A stretch of DNA of 64,000 nt from Pseudokineococcus marinus. Lineage in GTDB: Bacteria; Actinomycetota; Actinomycetes; Actinomycetales; Quadrisphaeraceae. The notes beneath the pieces were generated by a model. That model saw nothing but the letters and a program-made list of their open reading frames with translations, made no database searches and was not told the origin of the DNA. A program made the position numbers and the translations under genes. How positions within the stretch are numbered: position 1 is the first letter of the stretch; each line of letters begins with the position of its first letter. The stretch is from positions 434,001-498,000 of the forward strand of contig NZ_JBBHZZ010000002.1 of the NCBI RefSeq assembly GCF_037482405.1. The letters are read 5' to 3'. Below, piece after piece: positions 51,617 to 59,933 of the stretch.

Positions 51617-52801
51617 CTACCGCTCCAGCCAGGCGGTGACGCCGCCGCGCAGGTGCAGCACCCGCGCGAAGCCGGCGTCCTGCAGCTGCTCGGCCGCCAG
51701 CAGGGACCGCACGCCCGTGGAGCACACGACGACCACGGGCGCCCCCGCGTCCAGGTCGGCCAGCGCGCCGCCCTCCTCCAGGGCCGCCGGCCGCCGGCCC
51801 GGCGCGGCGAGCACCTCGTGCAGGTCGACGCGGACGCCGCCGGGCACGGGCGCGGCGGCCCGCTCGGCCTCGCCGCGGACGTCCACCACGGCCGCGCCCG
51901 AGGCCAGGAGGGCGTCGAGGTCCTCGGGGGCGACCTCGGGGACGCCGGGGCGGTCGGCGGCGACGACCTGCCCGTGGTCGCCGCGCCGCCGCCCCTCCTC
52001 GGGAGCCGCGGCCGCGGCGGCGTCGCGACCGCCCGCCCGCAGGGGCAGCTCCCGCCACGACATCGCCAGGGCGTCGAGCACGACGACGCGCCCCACGAGG
52101 GGGCGGCCCGTGCCGGTGATGAGCTTGACGGCCTCGGCCGCCATGACCGAGCCCACGACGCCGCAGACCGCCCCGAGCACCCCCGCCTCCTGGCAGGAGG
52201 CGACGGAGTCCGGCGGCGGGGACGCGGGGAACAGGTCGCGGTACGTGGGACCGCGGCCGGGCCAGAAGACGCTGACCTGGCCGTCCCAGCGCAGCACCGA
52301 CCCCCACACCTCCGGCACGCCGGCCGCCGCGCAGGCGTCGGCGACGAGGTAGCGGGTCGGGAAGTTGTCGGCGCCGTCGACGACGAGGTCGTACCCGCGC
52401 ACGAGCTCGGCCGCCTCGTCGGGGTCCGCCAACCGGCGCCCGTGCTCGACGACCCCCACGCCCGGGTCGAGGGCGCGGACGGCGTCCGCGGCGCTCGCCG
52501 TCTTGGGCCGCCCGACGTCCGCCGCCCCGTGGAGCACCTGGCGCTGGAGGTTGGAGGTGCTGACGACGTCGTCGTCGACGACGCCGAGCGTCCCGACGCC
52601 CGCGGCCGCGAGGTAGCTCACGACGGGAGAGCCGAGGCCGCCCGCCCCGACGACGAGCACCCGCGCCGCGGCGAGGCGCCGCTGGCCCTCCTCCCCCAGC
52701 TCGGCGAGCACGAGGTGGCGGGCCGCCCGCCGGCGGCGCTCGGCGTCGAGCGGCGGGCCGGGCGCGACGAGCGGCGGGAGGGCCCCGGTCGTCGCGCTCA
52801 C
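51617..52801 (-). CDS. moeZ: Adenylyltransferase/sulfurtransferase MoeZ
   Basis: Activates sulfur-carrier proteins for molybdopterin and thiamine or thiocarboxylate pathways. The 394-residue protein combines a ThiF/MoeB domain (about 25-270: VLVVGAGGLGSPVVSYLAAA, SNLQRQVLHGAADVGRPK, VDGADNFPTRY) with a C-terminal rhodanese domain (DVRGEAERAAAP, VVVCSTGVRS with the persulfide Cys). The usual RCLFP segment reads RDLFP. The GTG overlaps the stop of the DUF3152 gene (GTGA). An acidic and Ala-rich linker joins the domains. Confidence 0.93.
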   Translation of the reverse strand: MSATTGALPPLVAPGPPLDAERRRRAARHLVLAELGEEGQRRLAAARVLVVGAGGLGSPVVSYLAAAGVGTLGVVDDDVVSTSNLQRQVLHGAADVGRPKTASAADAVRALDPGVGVVEHGRRLADPDEAAELVRGYDLVVDGADNFPTRYLVADACAAAGVPEVWGSVLRWDGQVSVFWPGRGPTYRDLFPASPPPDSVASCQEAGVLGAVCGVVGSVMAAEAVKLITGTGRPLVGRVVVLDALAMSWRELPLRAGGRDAAAAAAPEEGRRRGDHGQVVAADRPGVPEVAPEDLDALLASGAAVVDVRGEAERAAAPVPGGVRVDLHEVLAAPGRRPAALEEGGALADLDAGAPVVVVCSTGVRSLLAAEQLQDAGFARVLHLRGGVTAWLER

Positions 52802-53661
52802 GGGTGCGGCCACGGCTGGGGCGTGCACCCGTCCAGCCCCTTCGTCTGCTGGAGCATGACGGGCGCCGGCTCGCCCGGGCCGGCGCACGGCTCGTGGCCG
52901 TGACCGAGGAAGTGGCCGATCTCGTGGGAGACGAGGTAGCGCCGGTAGCCCTCCCGGTCCTCGCCGTACGCCTCGGCGCCGCCCGCCCAGCGGTACCACG
53001 TGAGGACCGCGCGCTCGCCGTTCCGGCACGACAGCACCCCGCCCGTCCGCAGGGGGGCGCACAGCTCGTCGGTGAGGCGGGGGCTCGCGAGGACGACCGT
53101 GACGTCGGCCGCGGGCGAGCCGGCCGCGTCGTCGGTGCGGGCGAAGGCCCAGCCGTCGGGACCCCAGCCGCGGGGGTCCTGCAGCACGTCCATGACGGTG
53201 CCCGCGACCGCGGCCCCGTCGGCCGGCAGGCCCTCCTCGACCTGGACGCGCACCTGCACCACCCGCACGTCCCCGCCGCCCTCGTGCGGGGCCGCGGGCG
53301 CGGTGCCAGACACGGTGACGAGCCGGCCCGTCCCCGCGTCGGGCACCTCCGCCGATAGCACCCCCGCGCGCTCGTCGGCCCCCGCCGGGCGCACCTCCTC
53401 CGCAGGGACGTCGGGCCGGGCGTCCGGCGGGGCCTCGCCGTCCGGGCCGCCGGTCGCGCCGGCCACCCCCGCGCCGGTCGCCGGGGGCGTGGAGGACGTC
53501 GGCGGCGCGGAGGACGCCGGGGCCGTCGAGGCCGCCGTCCCGGGGTCGCCCGGGTCCTGGTCGCCGCCCCCCGCGAGGACCAGCGCCGTGCCGAGCGCCA
53601 GGACGCCGACGCCGCCGGCGAGCACCTGGCGGCGGCGGCGGACGACCCTCCTGCTCACCAC
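52798..53661 (-). CDS. DUF3152 family secreted metalloprotease-like protein
   Basis: A 287-residue protein with an N-terminal membrane anchor or signal (about 10-30, VLAGGVGVLALGTALVLAGG), a Pro/Ser/Thr/Ala-rich linker (about 30-95) and a DUF3152 domain. SHEIGHFLGHGHE is a metzincin-like HExxHxxGxxH-type zinc site. Three more Cys may form disulfides. The substrate is unknown. The GTG at 53661 is seven bases after TAGGCT (leaderless). It is divergent from the tetR gene and overlaps moeZ, as Rv3207c and Rv3206c do in M. tuberculosis (from memory). Confidence 0.86.
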   Translation of the reverse strand: MVSRRVVRRRRQVLAGGVGVLALGTALVLAGGGDQDPGDPGTAASTAPASSAPPTSSTPPATGAGVAGATGGPDGEAPPDARPDVPAEEVRPAGADERAGVLSAEVPDAGTGRLVTVSGTAPAAPHEGGGDVRVVQVRVQVEEGLPADGAAVAGTVMDVLQDPRGWGPDGWAFARTDDAAGSPAADVTVVLASPRLTDELCAPLRTGGVLSCRNGERAVLTWYRWAGGAEAYGEDREGYRRYLVSHEIGHFLGHGHEPCAGPGEPAPVMLQQTKGLDGCTPQPWPHP

Positions 53662-53668
53662 CCGGCGC

Positions 53669-53678
53669 AGCCTACGAT
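53669..53678. promoter_or_regulatory. Overlapping divergent -10 boxes
   Basis: AGCCTACGAT contains TAGGCT on the minus strand (53674-53669) for the DUF3152-moeZ unit and TACGAT on the plus strand (53673-53678) for tetR, sharing the central TA. Initiation in the two directions would be mutually exclusive. Confidence 0.5.
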
Positions 53679-53750
53679 CGGCGGCTGCCGGGGCCGGGCA
53701 GGCCCGCCGACGAGCGCACCGACCGACGACGCCCGCCCCGAGGAGGAGCC

Positions 53751-54413
53751 GTGGACCGCCTCCCGGACCAGGACGACCCGGACGGCGCCGGGGGCGCGGC
53801 GGCGGCCGGTCCCGCGACGGCCCCGGCACGCCTCGGTCGTGCCGACCGGCGCGCGCAGCTGCTGCGCGCCGCCCAGCGGGTCTTCGCCCGGGCCGGCTAC
53901 CACGGCAGCGGCATGGACGCGATCGCCGAGCGCGCCGGCATCACCAAGCCGGTGCTCTACCGGCACTTCCCCGGCAAGCGGGACCTCTACCTCGCCGTCG
54001 TCGACCGGGCCTGCGCCGACCTCGAGGCCGCGGTGCGCGCGGCCCTGGCCGGGACGGACGACAACCGGGTGCGCGTCGCGGCGACGATCGGCGCCTACTT
54101 CGCCTTCGTCGACGAGGACGACGGCGCGCGCCTCGTCTTCGAGTCCGACCTCACGAGCGACCCCGCGGTGCGCGAGCGGCTCGACGCGCTCGAGTCCTCG
54201 TGCGCCGCCGCCATCGCCGACGTCGTCGCCGCCGACACCGGCCTGCCGCGCGCCAGCGCCCACGTGCTCTCCGTCGCGCTGGCCGGCAGCGCGCAGGTCG
54301 CCGCGCGCTCGTGGGTGGCCGCCGGGCGCGAGGTGCCGCGCGAGGAGGCCGCCGCGCTCATCTCCTCCCTCGTGTGGCGCGGCCTGCGGGGCCTGCCCCG
54401 CCAGGAGCGCTGA
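53751..54413 (+). CDS. TetR family transcription regulator
   Basis: A 220-residue regulator. The HTH is at about residues 28-75 (RRAQLLRAAQRVFARAGYHG, MDAIAERAGITKPVLYRHFP, GKRDLYLAVVDRA). The C-terminal ligand domain is ordinary in length. GTG 53751 has GGAGGAG upstream. The N-terminal 25 residues are Pro/Ala rich. It is divergent from the DUF3152 gene through overlapping -10 boxes and may repress both. The ligand is unknown. Confidence 0.92.
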   Translation: MDRLPDQDDPDGAGGAAAAGPATAPARLGRADRRAQLLRAAQRVFARAGYHGSGMDAIAERAGITKPVLYRHFPGKRDLYLAVVDRACADLEAAVRAALAGTDDNRVRVAATIGAYFAFVDEDDGARLVFESDLTSDPAVRERLDALESSCAAAIADVVAADTGLPRASAHVLSVALAGSAQVAARSWVAAGREVPREEAAALISSLVWRGLRGLPRQER

Positions 54414-54617
54414 GGACCGGCTCCGCGCGCGCCCCGCCCCCTCCCCGTCCGCACCGCCCGCTCGACCCCCGGCACCGGCTGCGCCGCTGGCGAACAGCGC
54501 GGCCCGGGGGCGGCCCGCCGGGCGCGCCGGGGCTAGGTTCGCCGCAGGCGGGCCCCCGCGGCGAACAGCGCCGGGGAGCCGTCCGCGGCCCGCCACCCGA
54601 CCCAGAGGAGAGCAGCT

Positions 54618-54842
54618 GTGGAGATCCGCATCGGCGTGCAGAACGTGGCGCGGGAGATCGTCCTGGAGTCGTCGCAGTCGGCCGACGAGGTGCGCAGCGC
54701 GGTCGACGCCGCCCTGTCCGGCTCGGCGGTCCTCGACCTCGTCGACGAGCGCGGCCGGCGCGTCGTCGTGCCCTCCGGCGTGCTCGGCTACGTCGAGATC
54801 GCGGCCGAGAGCCCCCGCCGGGTCGGCTTCGGCTCCTCCTGA
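54618..54842 (+). CDS. DUF3107 family protein
   Basis: A 74-residue conserved actinobacterial protein beginning MEIRIGVQNVAREIVLESSQ and ending in GYVEIAAESPRRVGFG. No function is established. GTG 54618 has GAGGAG upstream, and TAGGTT (54534-54539) is a possible -10 giving a leader of about 70 nt. A 12-base word GGCGAACAGCGC occurs twice in that upstream region (near 54489 and 54561). It follows tetR on the same strand. Confidence 0.88.
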   Translation: MEIRIGVQNVAREIVLESSQSADEVRSAVDAALSGSAVLDLVDERGRRVVVPSGVLGYVEIAAESPRRVGFGSS

Positions 54843-55030
54843 CGGCCCCTGCCGGCAGACCGGGGCGCCGGGCGGGCACCCGATCGGGTCACCGCCCGGC
54901 GCCGCCGGTGGCCGCCCGCGATCTCGACGCGCGGACGGACGGCGCCTCTGCCACCGTGTGATCACCAGACGTCACCACCGGCCCGACCGGGCCTCTCCGG
55001 GTGACGTCCCCCTCACGGAGAGGCATCGCC

Positions 55031-55303
55031 ATGACCGTCAGCGGCATCATCAGCGCCATCATCGTCGGGCTCATCGTCGGCGCCCTGGCCCGACTCGTGC
55101 TCCCGGGCAAGCAGAACATCAGCATCCTGCTGACCATCCTCATCGGCCTCGTCGCCGCCTTCATCGGCGGCTTCATCGGCAACGCGATCACGGGCGGGGA
55201 TGACGGCTTCTCGATCATCACGCTCATCATCCAGGTCGTCCTCGCCGTCATCGGCGTGGCGATCGTGGGCGGCACGAGCGGTCGCAAGAGCGTCCGCCGC
55301 TGA
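55031..55303 (+). CDS. GlsB/YeaQ/YmgE family membrane protein
   Basis: A 90-residue transglycosylase-associated-type membrane protein with three hydrophobic helices: ISAIIVGLIVGALARLV, LLTILIGLVAAFIGGFIG and IITLIIQVVLAVIGVAIV, ending in a basic tail. PGKQNIS after helix 1 is the family loop. These proteins are often stress-induced; the mechanism is unknown. I chose ATG 55031 because GGAGAGG lies upstream, although the frame is open to 55001. A strong terminator follows. Confidence 0.9.
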   Translation: MTVSGIISAIIVGLIVGALARLVLPGKQNISILLTILIGLVAAFIGGFIGNAITGGDDGFSIITLIIQVVLAVIGVAIVGGTSGRKSVRR

Positions 55304-55320
55304 CCTGCGCGCACCCCTCG

Positions 55321-55357
55321 CGGAGGGCCGCCACCCCACCGGGGTGGCGGCCCTCCG
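55321..55357 (+). terminator. Strong terminator after the GlsB-type gene
   Basis: A perfect 17-bp inverted repeat (55321-55337 with 55341-55357) and a three-base loop ACC, beginning 18 bases after the stop codon. Confidence 0.8.
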
Positions 55358-55579
55358 TGCGTCCGCCCCCGGGACGGCCCGCGCCCCGCCCCGCCCCGCC
55401 GGGCGCCGCGCGCGCCCGGGTCCGAGCCGCTCGTGGTTACCATGGCGCGGAACACGCCTACGCCCGGTCGTCGAGAGCGATCGGCCGCCACCCCCCGGCG
55501 CGAGAGGCCCGTGTGGTGCGGAGCGCCCGAGCGCCCGGCCCGCGTGCGGCCCCGCCCGACGACCCGAAGGCCTCCCCCC

Positions 55580-57566
55580 ATGTCCGCAGAGACCGCAGAG
55601 ACCAGCACCGGCGCGCCCGGCGACGTCGAGGACGTCGCCGTCGAGACCCTCGAGGCCCCGGCCCCCGAGGCCGCCGCCCTCGTGCCCACCTTCGTCGAGC
55701 ACGGCGTCCAGCAGGCCATCGCCGACGCGCTCGCCGCCAAGGGCATCGAGCGCCCCTTCCCCATCCAGGCGATGACGCTGCCCGTGGCGCTGTCCGGCCA
55801 CGACATCATCGGCCAGGCGAAGACCGGCACCGGCAAGACCCTCGGCTTCGGCATCCCGGCGATCCAGCGCGCCTCCGGGCCGGGCGAGGAGGGCTTCGAG
55901 GCCCTGGCCGAGCCGGGCGCGCCGCAGGCCCTCGTCGTCGTGCCCACGCGCGAGCTCGCCGTGCAGGTGTCCGGCGACCTCACCGCCGCCGCCGCCCGCC
56001 GCTCCGTGCGCGTCCTCACCATCTACGGCGGCCGGGCCTACGAGCCGCAGGTCGAGGCCCTCGAGAAGGGCGTCGAGATCGTCGTCGGCACCCCCGGCCG
56101 CCTCCTCGACCTGGCGGGCCAGGGTCACCTGCGGCTCGGCCACGCCCGCACCGTCGTCCTCGACGAGGCCGACGAGATGCTCGACCTCGGCTTCCTGCCC
56201 GACGTCGAGAAGCTCCTCGCCATGACGCCCGCCGGGCGCCAGACCATGCTCTTCTCCGCGACCATGCCCGGCCCGGTCGTCGCGCTGGCCCGCCGCTACA
56301 TGACGCAGCCGACGCACATCCGGGCCAGCGAGCCCGACGACGCGGGCGCCGTCGTCAAGGCCATCCGCCAGGTCGTCTACCGCGCCCACGCGATGGACAA
56401 GGTCGAGGTGCTGGCGCGCATCCTGCAGGCCGAGGGCCGCGGGCTCACCATCGTCTTCGCCCGCACGAAGCGGACGGCGGCCAAGGTGGCCGACGACCTC
56501 GTCGAGCGGGGCTTCGCCGCCGGCGCGCTGCACGGCGACCTCGGCCAGGGGGCGCGCGAGCAGGCGCTGCGGGCCTTCCGCAGCGGCAAGGTGGACGTCC
56601 TCGTCGCCACCGACGTGGCGGCCCGCGGCATCGACGTCACGGACGTCACCCACGTCGTCAACTACCAGTGCCCCGAGGACGACAAGACCTACGTGCACCG
56701 CATCGGCCGCACGGGTCGCGCGGGCCAGACGGGCATCGCCGTCACCTTCGTCGACTGGGACGACGTGCCGCGCTGGGGCCTCATCGACCGCACGCTCGGG
56801 CTCGGGCACCCGGAGCCGGTGGAGACGTACTCCACGTCCGCGCACCTCTTCTCCGACCTCGACATCCCCGAGGGCACGACCGGACGGCTGCCCCGCAGCC
56901 GCCGCACGCGCGCGGGCCTCGCGGCCGAGGAGCTCGAGGACCTCGGCGAGACCGGCCGGGGCGGCCGGGGCGGCGCGCGCGAGGGCGGCCGCGAGGAGCG
57001 GCCCCGCAGCGGCGGGCGCGCGGACGCGGGCCGCGGGGACGGCGAGCGCGGGGGCGCCGAGGGCGACGGCCCGGGTCGCCCGCGGCGTCGCCGCCGCACC
57101 CGCGGCGGCTACGACGCGGTGGCGCCNCGCCGAGGGCGACGGCCCGGGTCGCCCGCGGCGTCGCCGCCGCACCCGCGGCGGCGACGACGCGGTGGCGCCG
57201 GCCGCCGCCGACGCGCCGACCACCGCTCCGTCGACCGGCCCCGGCCCGTCCGACGGCGAGGGCGGCGAGCGCACGGACGCGGACGCCGCCCGCCGCCCGC
57301 GCCGGCGCCGCCGGGGTGGCCGCGGGGGCGCCACCGGTGGCCAGGGGGAGTCGCAGGGGCAGCCGCGGGCCGAGGAGCAGGCGCAGCCGCAGCCGCGAGC
57401 CGAGAAGCAGGGGCAGAAGCAGGGGCAGGGGCAGGGGCAGGGGCAGGGGCGTGCCGAGCGCGGCGCTCCCGCGGCCCGCCAGGCCGGCGGCGAGCTGCCG
57501 AGCGGCTCGCTCGCCAGCGGACGTCGGCCGGGCGCCGACGCCCCGGCCCCCTCGTCCCAGGGGTGA
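55580..57566 (+). CDS. RhlE-type DEAD-box RNA helicase (C-terminal tail broken by a false join)
   Basis: ATP-dependent RNA helicase. The core (about residues 30-430) shows the Q motif VQQAIADALAAKGIERPFPI, Walker A AKTGTGKT, PTRELAVQVS, VLDEADEMLDLGF, FSATMPG, VLVATDVAARGIDV and HRIGRTGRAGQTG. After it comes a Gly/Arg-rich basic tail. At 57055-57199 a 72-bp segment is present twice around a single N. Collapsing the duplication restores one frame that continues to the TGA at 57566. The restored tail is rich in RRRR, Gln/Gly and a QGQGQGQG run. Without collapsing, the ORF runs into nonsense. ATG 55580 follows GAAGG. Coordinates here include the artefact. Confidence 0.9.
57055..57199. other. Duplicated 72-bp segment around a single N, probable false join
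   Basis: 57055-57126 and 57128-57199 are identical except at one base (T or G in CGGCGGC[T/G]ACGACG), with N at 57127 between them. The 73-bp excess shifts the helicase reading frame. The region is very GC-rich and repetitive. Confidence 0.88.
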
Positions 57567-57627
57567 CGCCGTGCCGACCGACCTCCCCGTCGACCGGGAC
57601 ACGGGTGCCGTAGGGCACAATCCCGGC

Positions 57628-58035
57628 GTGCAGCTGATCGCCGAGCTCGAGGCCGACACCGCCGAGGTGCCGCGGGCCCGGCAGCTGCTCGGTCGGGCCC
57701 TCGCGGCCTGGCAGCTCGACGAGGACGCGGCCGACACGACCCTCCTGCTCGCCTCCGAGCTCGTGACCAACGCCGTCCGCCACGGGCGCCCTCCCGTCCA
57801 CGTCCACGCCGAGGTCAGCGCGGGCGTGGTGCGGGTCGAGGTCGACGACGCGAGCCCGAGCCCGATCCGCCCGCAGGACCCGGACCTCGACGACCTCGGC
57901 GGCCGGGGCCTGCAGCTCGTCGAGATGCTGTCGTCGGCGTGGGGCTCCCGTCTGCGAGACCGGCGCCACGACGACGGCCGGCCCGTCAAGTGCGTCTGGT
58001 TCGAGCTCCGCGCGAGCGCACCGCTCGCCTCGTGA
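57628..58035 (+). CDS. HATPase-fold anti-sigma/regulatory protein (RsbW-like)
   Basis: A 135-residue GHKL ATPase domain. It has the N box LLASELVTNAVRHG, G1 VEVDDASPSP and G2 LGGRGLQLVEMLSSAWG. Single-domain proteins of this type in actinobacteria often act as anti-sigma factors or PP2C partners, but no sigma or anti-anti-sigma gene is adjacent. I chose GTG 57628 because CACAAT lies six bases before it (leaderless). GTG 57571 is a possible longer start. The stop overlaps the next gene by four bases. Confidence 0.8.
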   Translation: MQLIAELEADTAEVPRARQLLGRALAAWQLDEDAADTTLLLASELVTNAVRHGRPPVHVHAEVSAGVVRVEVDDASPSPIRPQDPDLDDLGGRGLQLVEMLSSAWGSRLRDRRHDDGRPVKCVWFELRASAPLAS

Positions 58036-58976
58036 CGCCGCGCGCCGCACGCGGGACCGGGCTTGGCGGGCCGGCGCGCCGCGGCGACGGCGCCAGCCGG
58101 GACCCGGCGGCGGGCGATCCCGGCCTCTTCGGCCCCGACAGCGTCACCTGGCGCCTGCACGCCGACCCCGTGGCCGGGGTGGCCGGCCTGCGCGCCCTGC
58201 TGCTGCAGGCCCTGCACCCGCTCGCCATGGCGGGCGTCGACCAGCACTCGCGCTTCCGCGTGGACCCGTGGGGGCGGCTCACGACGACGGCGGACTTCGT
58301 CGCGACGACGACCTTCGGGTCGACGGCCGAGGCGACGGCGCTCGCGGCCCGCGTGCGCGGCGTGCACCGCCGCGTCCGGGGCACGGACCCCGAGACGGGC
58401 GAGGACTACGCCGCCTCCGACCCCGAGCTGCTCCGGTGGGTGCACTGCTGCCTCGTGGACAGCTTCCTCACCACCGCCGAGCGGGCGGGCGCCCCGCTCG
58501 CGGCCGAGGACGGCGACGCCTACGTGCGCGAGCAGGTGCGGGCCGCCGAGCTCGTCGGCATCCCCGCCGACCGCGCCCCGGCGAGCCGGGCCGAGCTGGC
58601 CCGGGCGCTCGAGTCCTACCGGCCCGCGCTGCGCTCGAGCCCCGCGGCGCGCGACGCCGTCGCCCGCGTCGTCGCCCCGCCGATGCCGCTGGTCGTCGCC
58701 CTCGCCACGCCGGCCCTCCCCCTGTGGGCCTCCATGGCCGGCCTGGCGCTCGCCACGCTGCCGCCGTGGGCGCTGCGGCTGTACGCGGTGCCCCGCCCGG
58801 CCCTCCTCGCGCGCGTCTCGGACGCCGCGACGACGACGGCGCTGCGGGCCGTCCGGGCGGGGGTGGGCGGCCTGCAGGTCGCCGTCCCCGCGCTGCGGGA
58901 GCCGCCGCCCCTGCGCGCCGCGCGCGAGCGCCTCGCCGACGCCGGCCGCGACGCCGAGCAGCGCCTGCGCGCCTGA
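58032..58976 (+). CDS. DUF2236 (MpaB/latex-clearing-like) oxygenase family protein
   Basis: A 314-residue helical protein of the DUF2236 family. Conserved features are SVTWRLHADPVAGVAGLRAL, LLQALHPLAMAGVDQHSRF, WGRLTTTADFVATTTFGS and ARVRGVHRRVRGTDPETGE, followed by LLRWVHCCLVDSFL. Some members bind haem b and cleave rubber or oxidise peptides; the His residues in ALHPLAM and VHRRV are candidates for ligation. The substrate is unknown. The GTG overlaps the HATPase stop (GTGA), so the two are translationally coupled. Confidence 0.85.
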   Translation: MTPRAARGTGLGGPARRGDGASRDPAAGDPGLFGPDSVTWRLHADPVAGVAGLRALLLQALHPLAMAGVDQHSRFRVDPWGRLTTTADFVATTTFGSTAEATALAARVRGVHRRVRGTDPETGEDYAASDPELLRWVHCCLVDSFLTTAERAGAPLAAEDGDAYVREQVRAAELVGIPADRAPASRAELARALESYRPALRSSPAARDAVARVVAPPMPLVVALATPALPLWASMAGLALATLPPWALRLYAVPRPALLARVSDAATTTALRAVRAGVGGLQVAVPALREPPPLRAARERLADAGRDAEQRLRA

Positions 58977-59007
58977 CCGCCGGGCCGCGGGCGTCCCGGC
59001 GCCGGCC

Positions 59008-59850
59008 TCAGGGCCGGACGACCTCGAGGGCGCCGAGGGCCTCGACCGCCTCCAGGGCCGCCGGGCTCGTCGTGCGCTCGCCCAGCCGGTTGGCCTTCCC
59101 GGCGCCGTGGTAGTCGCTCGAGCCGGTCACGACGAGCCCCAGCGCGGCGGCCAGGTCCTCGAGCTCGCGCACGGCGCGCGCGTCGTGGTCGCGGTGGTGC
59201 GCCTCCAGCCCCACAAGGCCCGCGTCCGCGAGCTCCTCGACGACGGCGTCGGGCACGACCCGCCCGCGCAGCACGGCGCGCGGGTGGGCGAAGACCGGCA
59301 CCCCGCCCGCCTCCCGGACCAGGCGGACGGCCTGCACCGCGTCGGGCGCCGCGTGGCCCACGAAGTACGGCGAGCGCGTCGACAGGACGGTGGCGAAGGC
59401 GTGACCGCGGTCGCGGGCCAGACCCTTGGCGACGAGCGCGTCGGCGAGGTGCGGGCGCCCCACGGTGGCCTCGCCGTCCACCTGCTCGAGGACGTCCTCC
59501 CACGTGAGGGGCAGGTCGGCCGACAGGCGGTCGACCATCGCGCGGGCCCGGTGGAGCCGGGAGGCGCGCGAGCGGTCCAGCACCGCCCGCAGGCCCGGGG
59601 CCGCCGGGTCGTGGAGGTAGGCGAGCAGGTGCACGCTCACCCCGCCGCTGTGGCAGGAGATCTCGACGCCGCGCACCAGCGCGGTGCCCGTGGCGAGCGA
59701 GGCGGCGACGGCCTCCTCCCACCCGGCCGTGGTGTCGTGGTCGGTGAGGGCCACGACGTCGAGGCCGGCGGCCGCCGCCGCGACGACGACCTCGCCCGGA
59801 GGCTGGGTGCCGTCCGACGCGCTGGAGTGCGCGTGGAGGTCGATCGTCAC
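59008..59850 (-). CDS. PHP domain phosphoesterase
   Basis: A 280-residue PHP protein. Metal-binding motifs are IDLHAHSSASDGT, ALTDHDTTAGW, GVEISCH, VFAHPRAVLRG, EAHHRDHD and TGSSDYHGAGK, so the trinuclear site is intact. Relatives hydrolyse nucleotides such as 3',5'-bisphosphates or 5' ends of oligoribonucleotides (RNase AM/YciV-like), but this specificity is not proven here. GTG 59850 is six bases after TAGGCT (leaderless). It is convergent with the DUF2236 gene. A 7-bp hairpin (58978-58984 with 58995-59001) lies between them. Confidence 0.88.
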   Translation of the reverse strand: MTIDLHAHSSASDGTQPPGEVVVAAAAAGLDVVALTDHDTTAGWEEAVAASLATGTALVRGVEISCHSGGVSVHLLAYLHDPAAPGLRAVLDRSRASRLHRARAMVDRLSADLPLTWEDVLEQVDGEATVGRPHLADALVAKGLARDRGHAFATVLSTRSPYFVGHAAPDAVQAVRLVREAGGVPVFAHPRAVLRGRVVPDAVVEELADAGLVGLEAHHRDHDARAVRELEDLAAALGLVVTGSSDYHGAGKANRLGERTTSPAALEAVEALGALEVVRP

Positions 59851-59933
59851 CCCGGCAGCCTAGGTGCCGCCGGCGAGCGCCCCGCCGCCCGCGCGCCCCT
59901 CCCGCGCACCACCGCCGTCCCGGGGCCGCAGGC

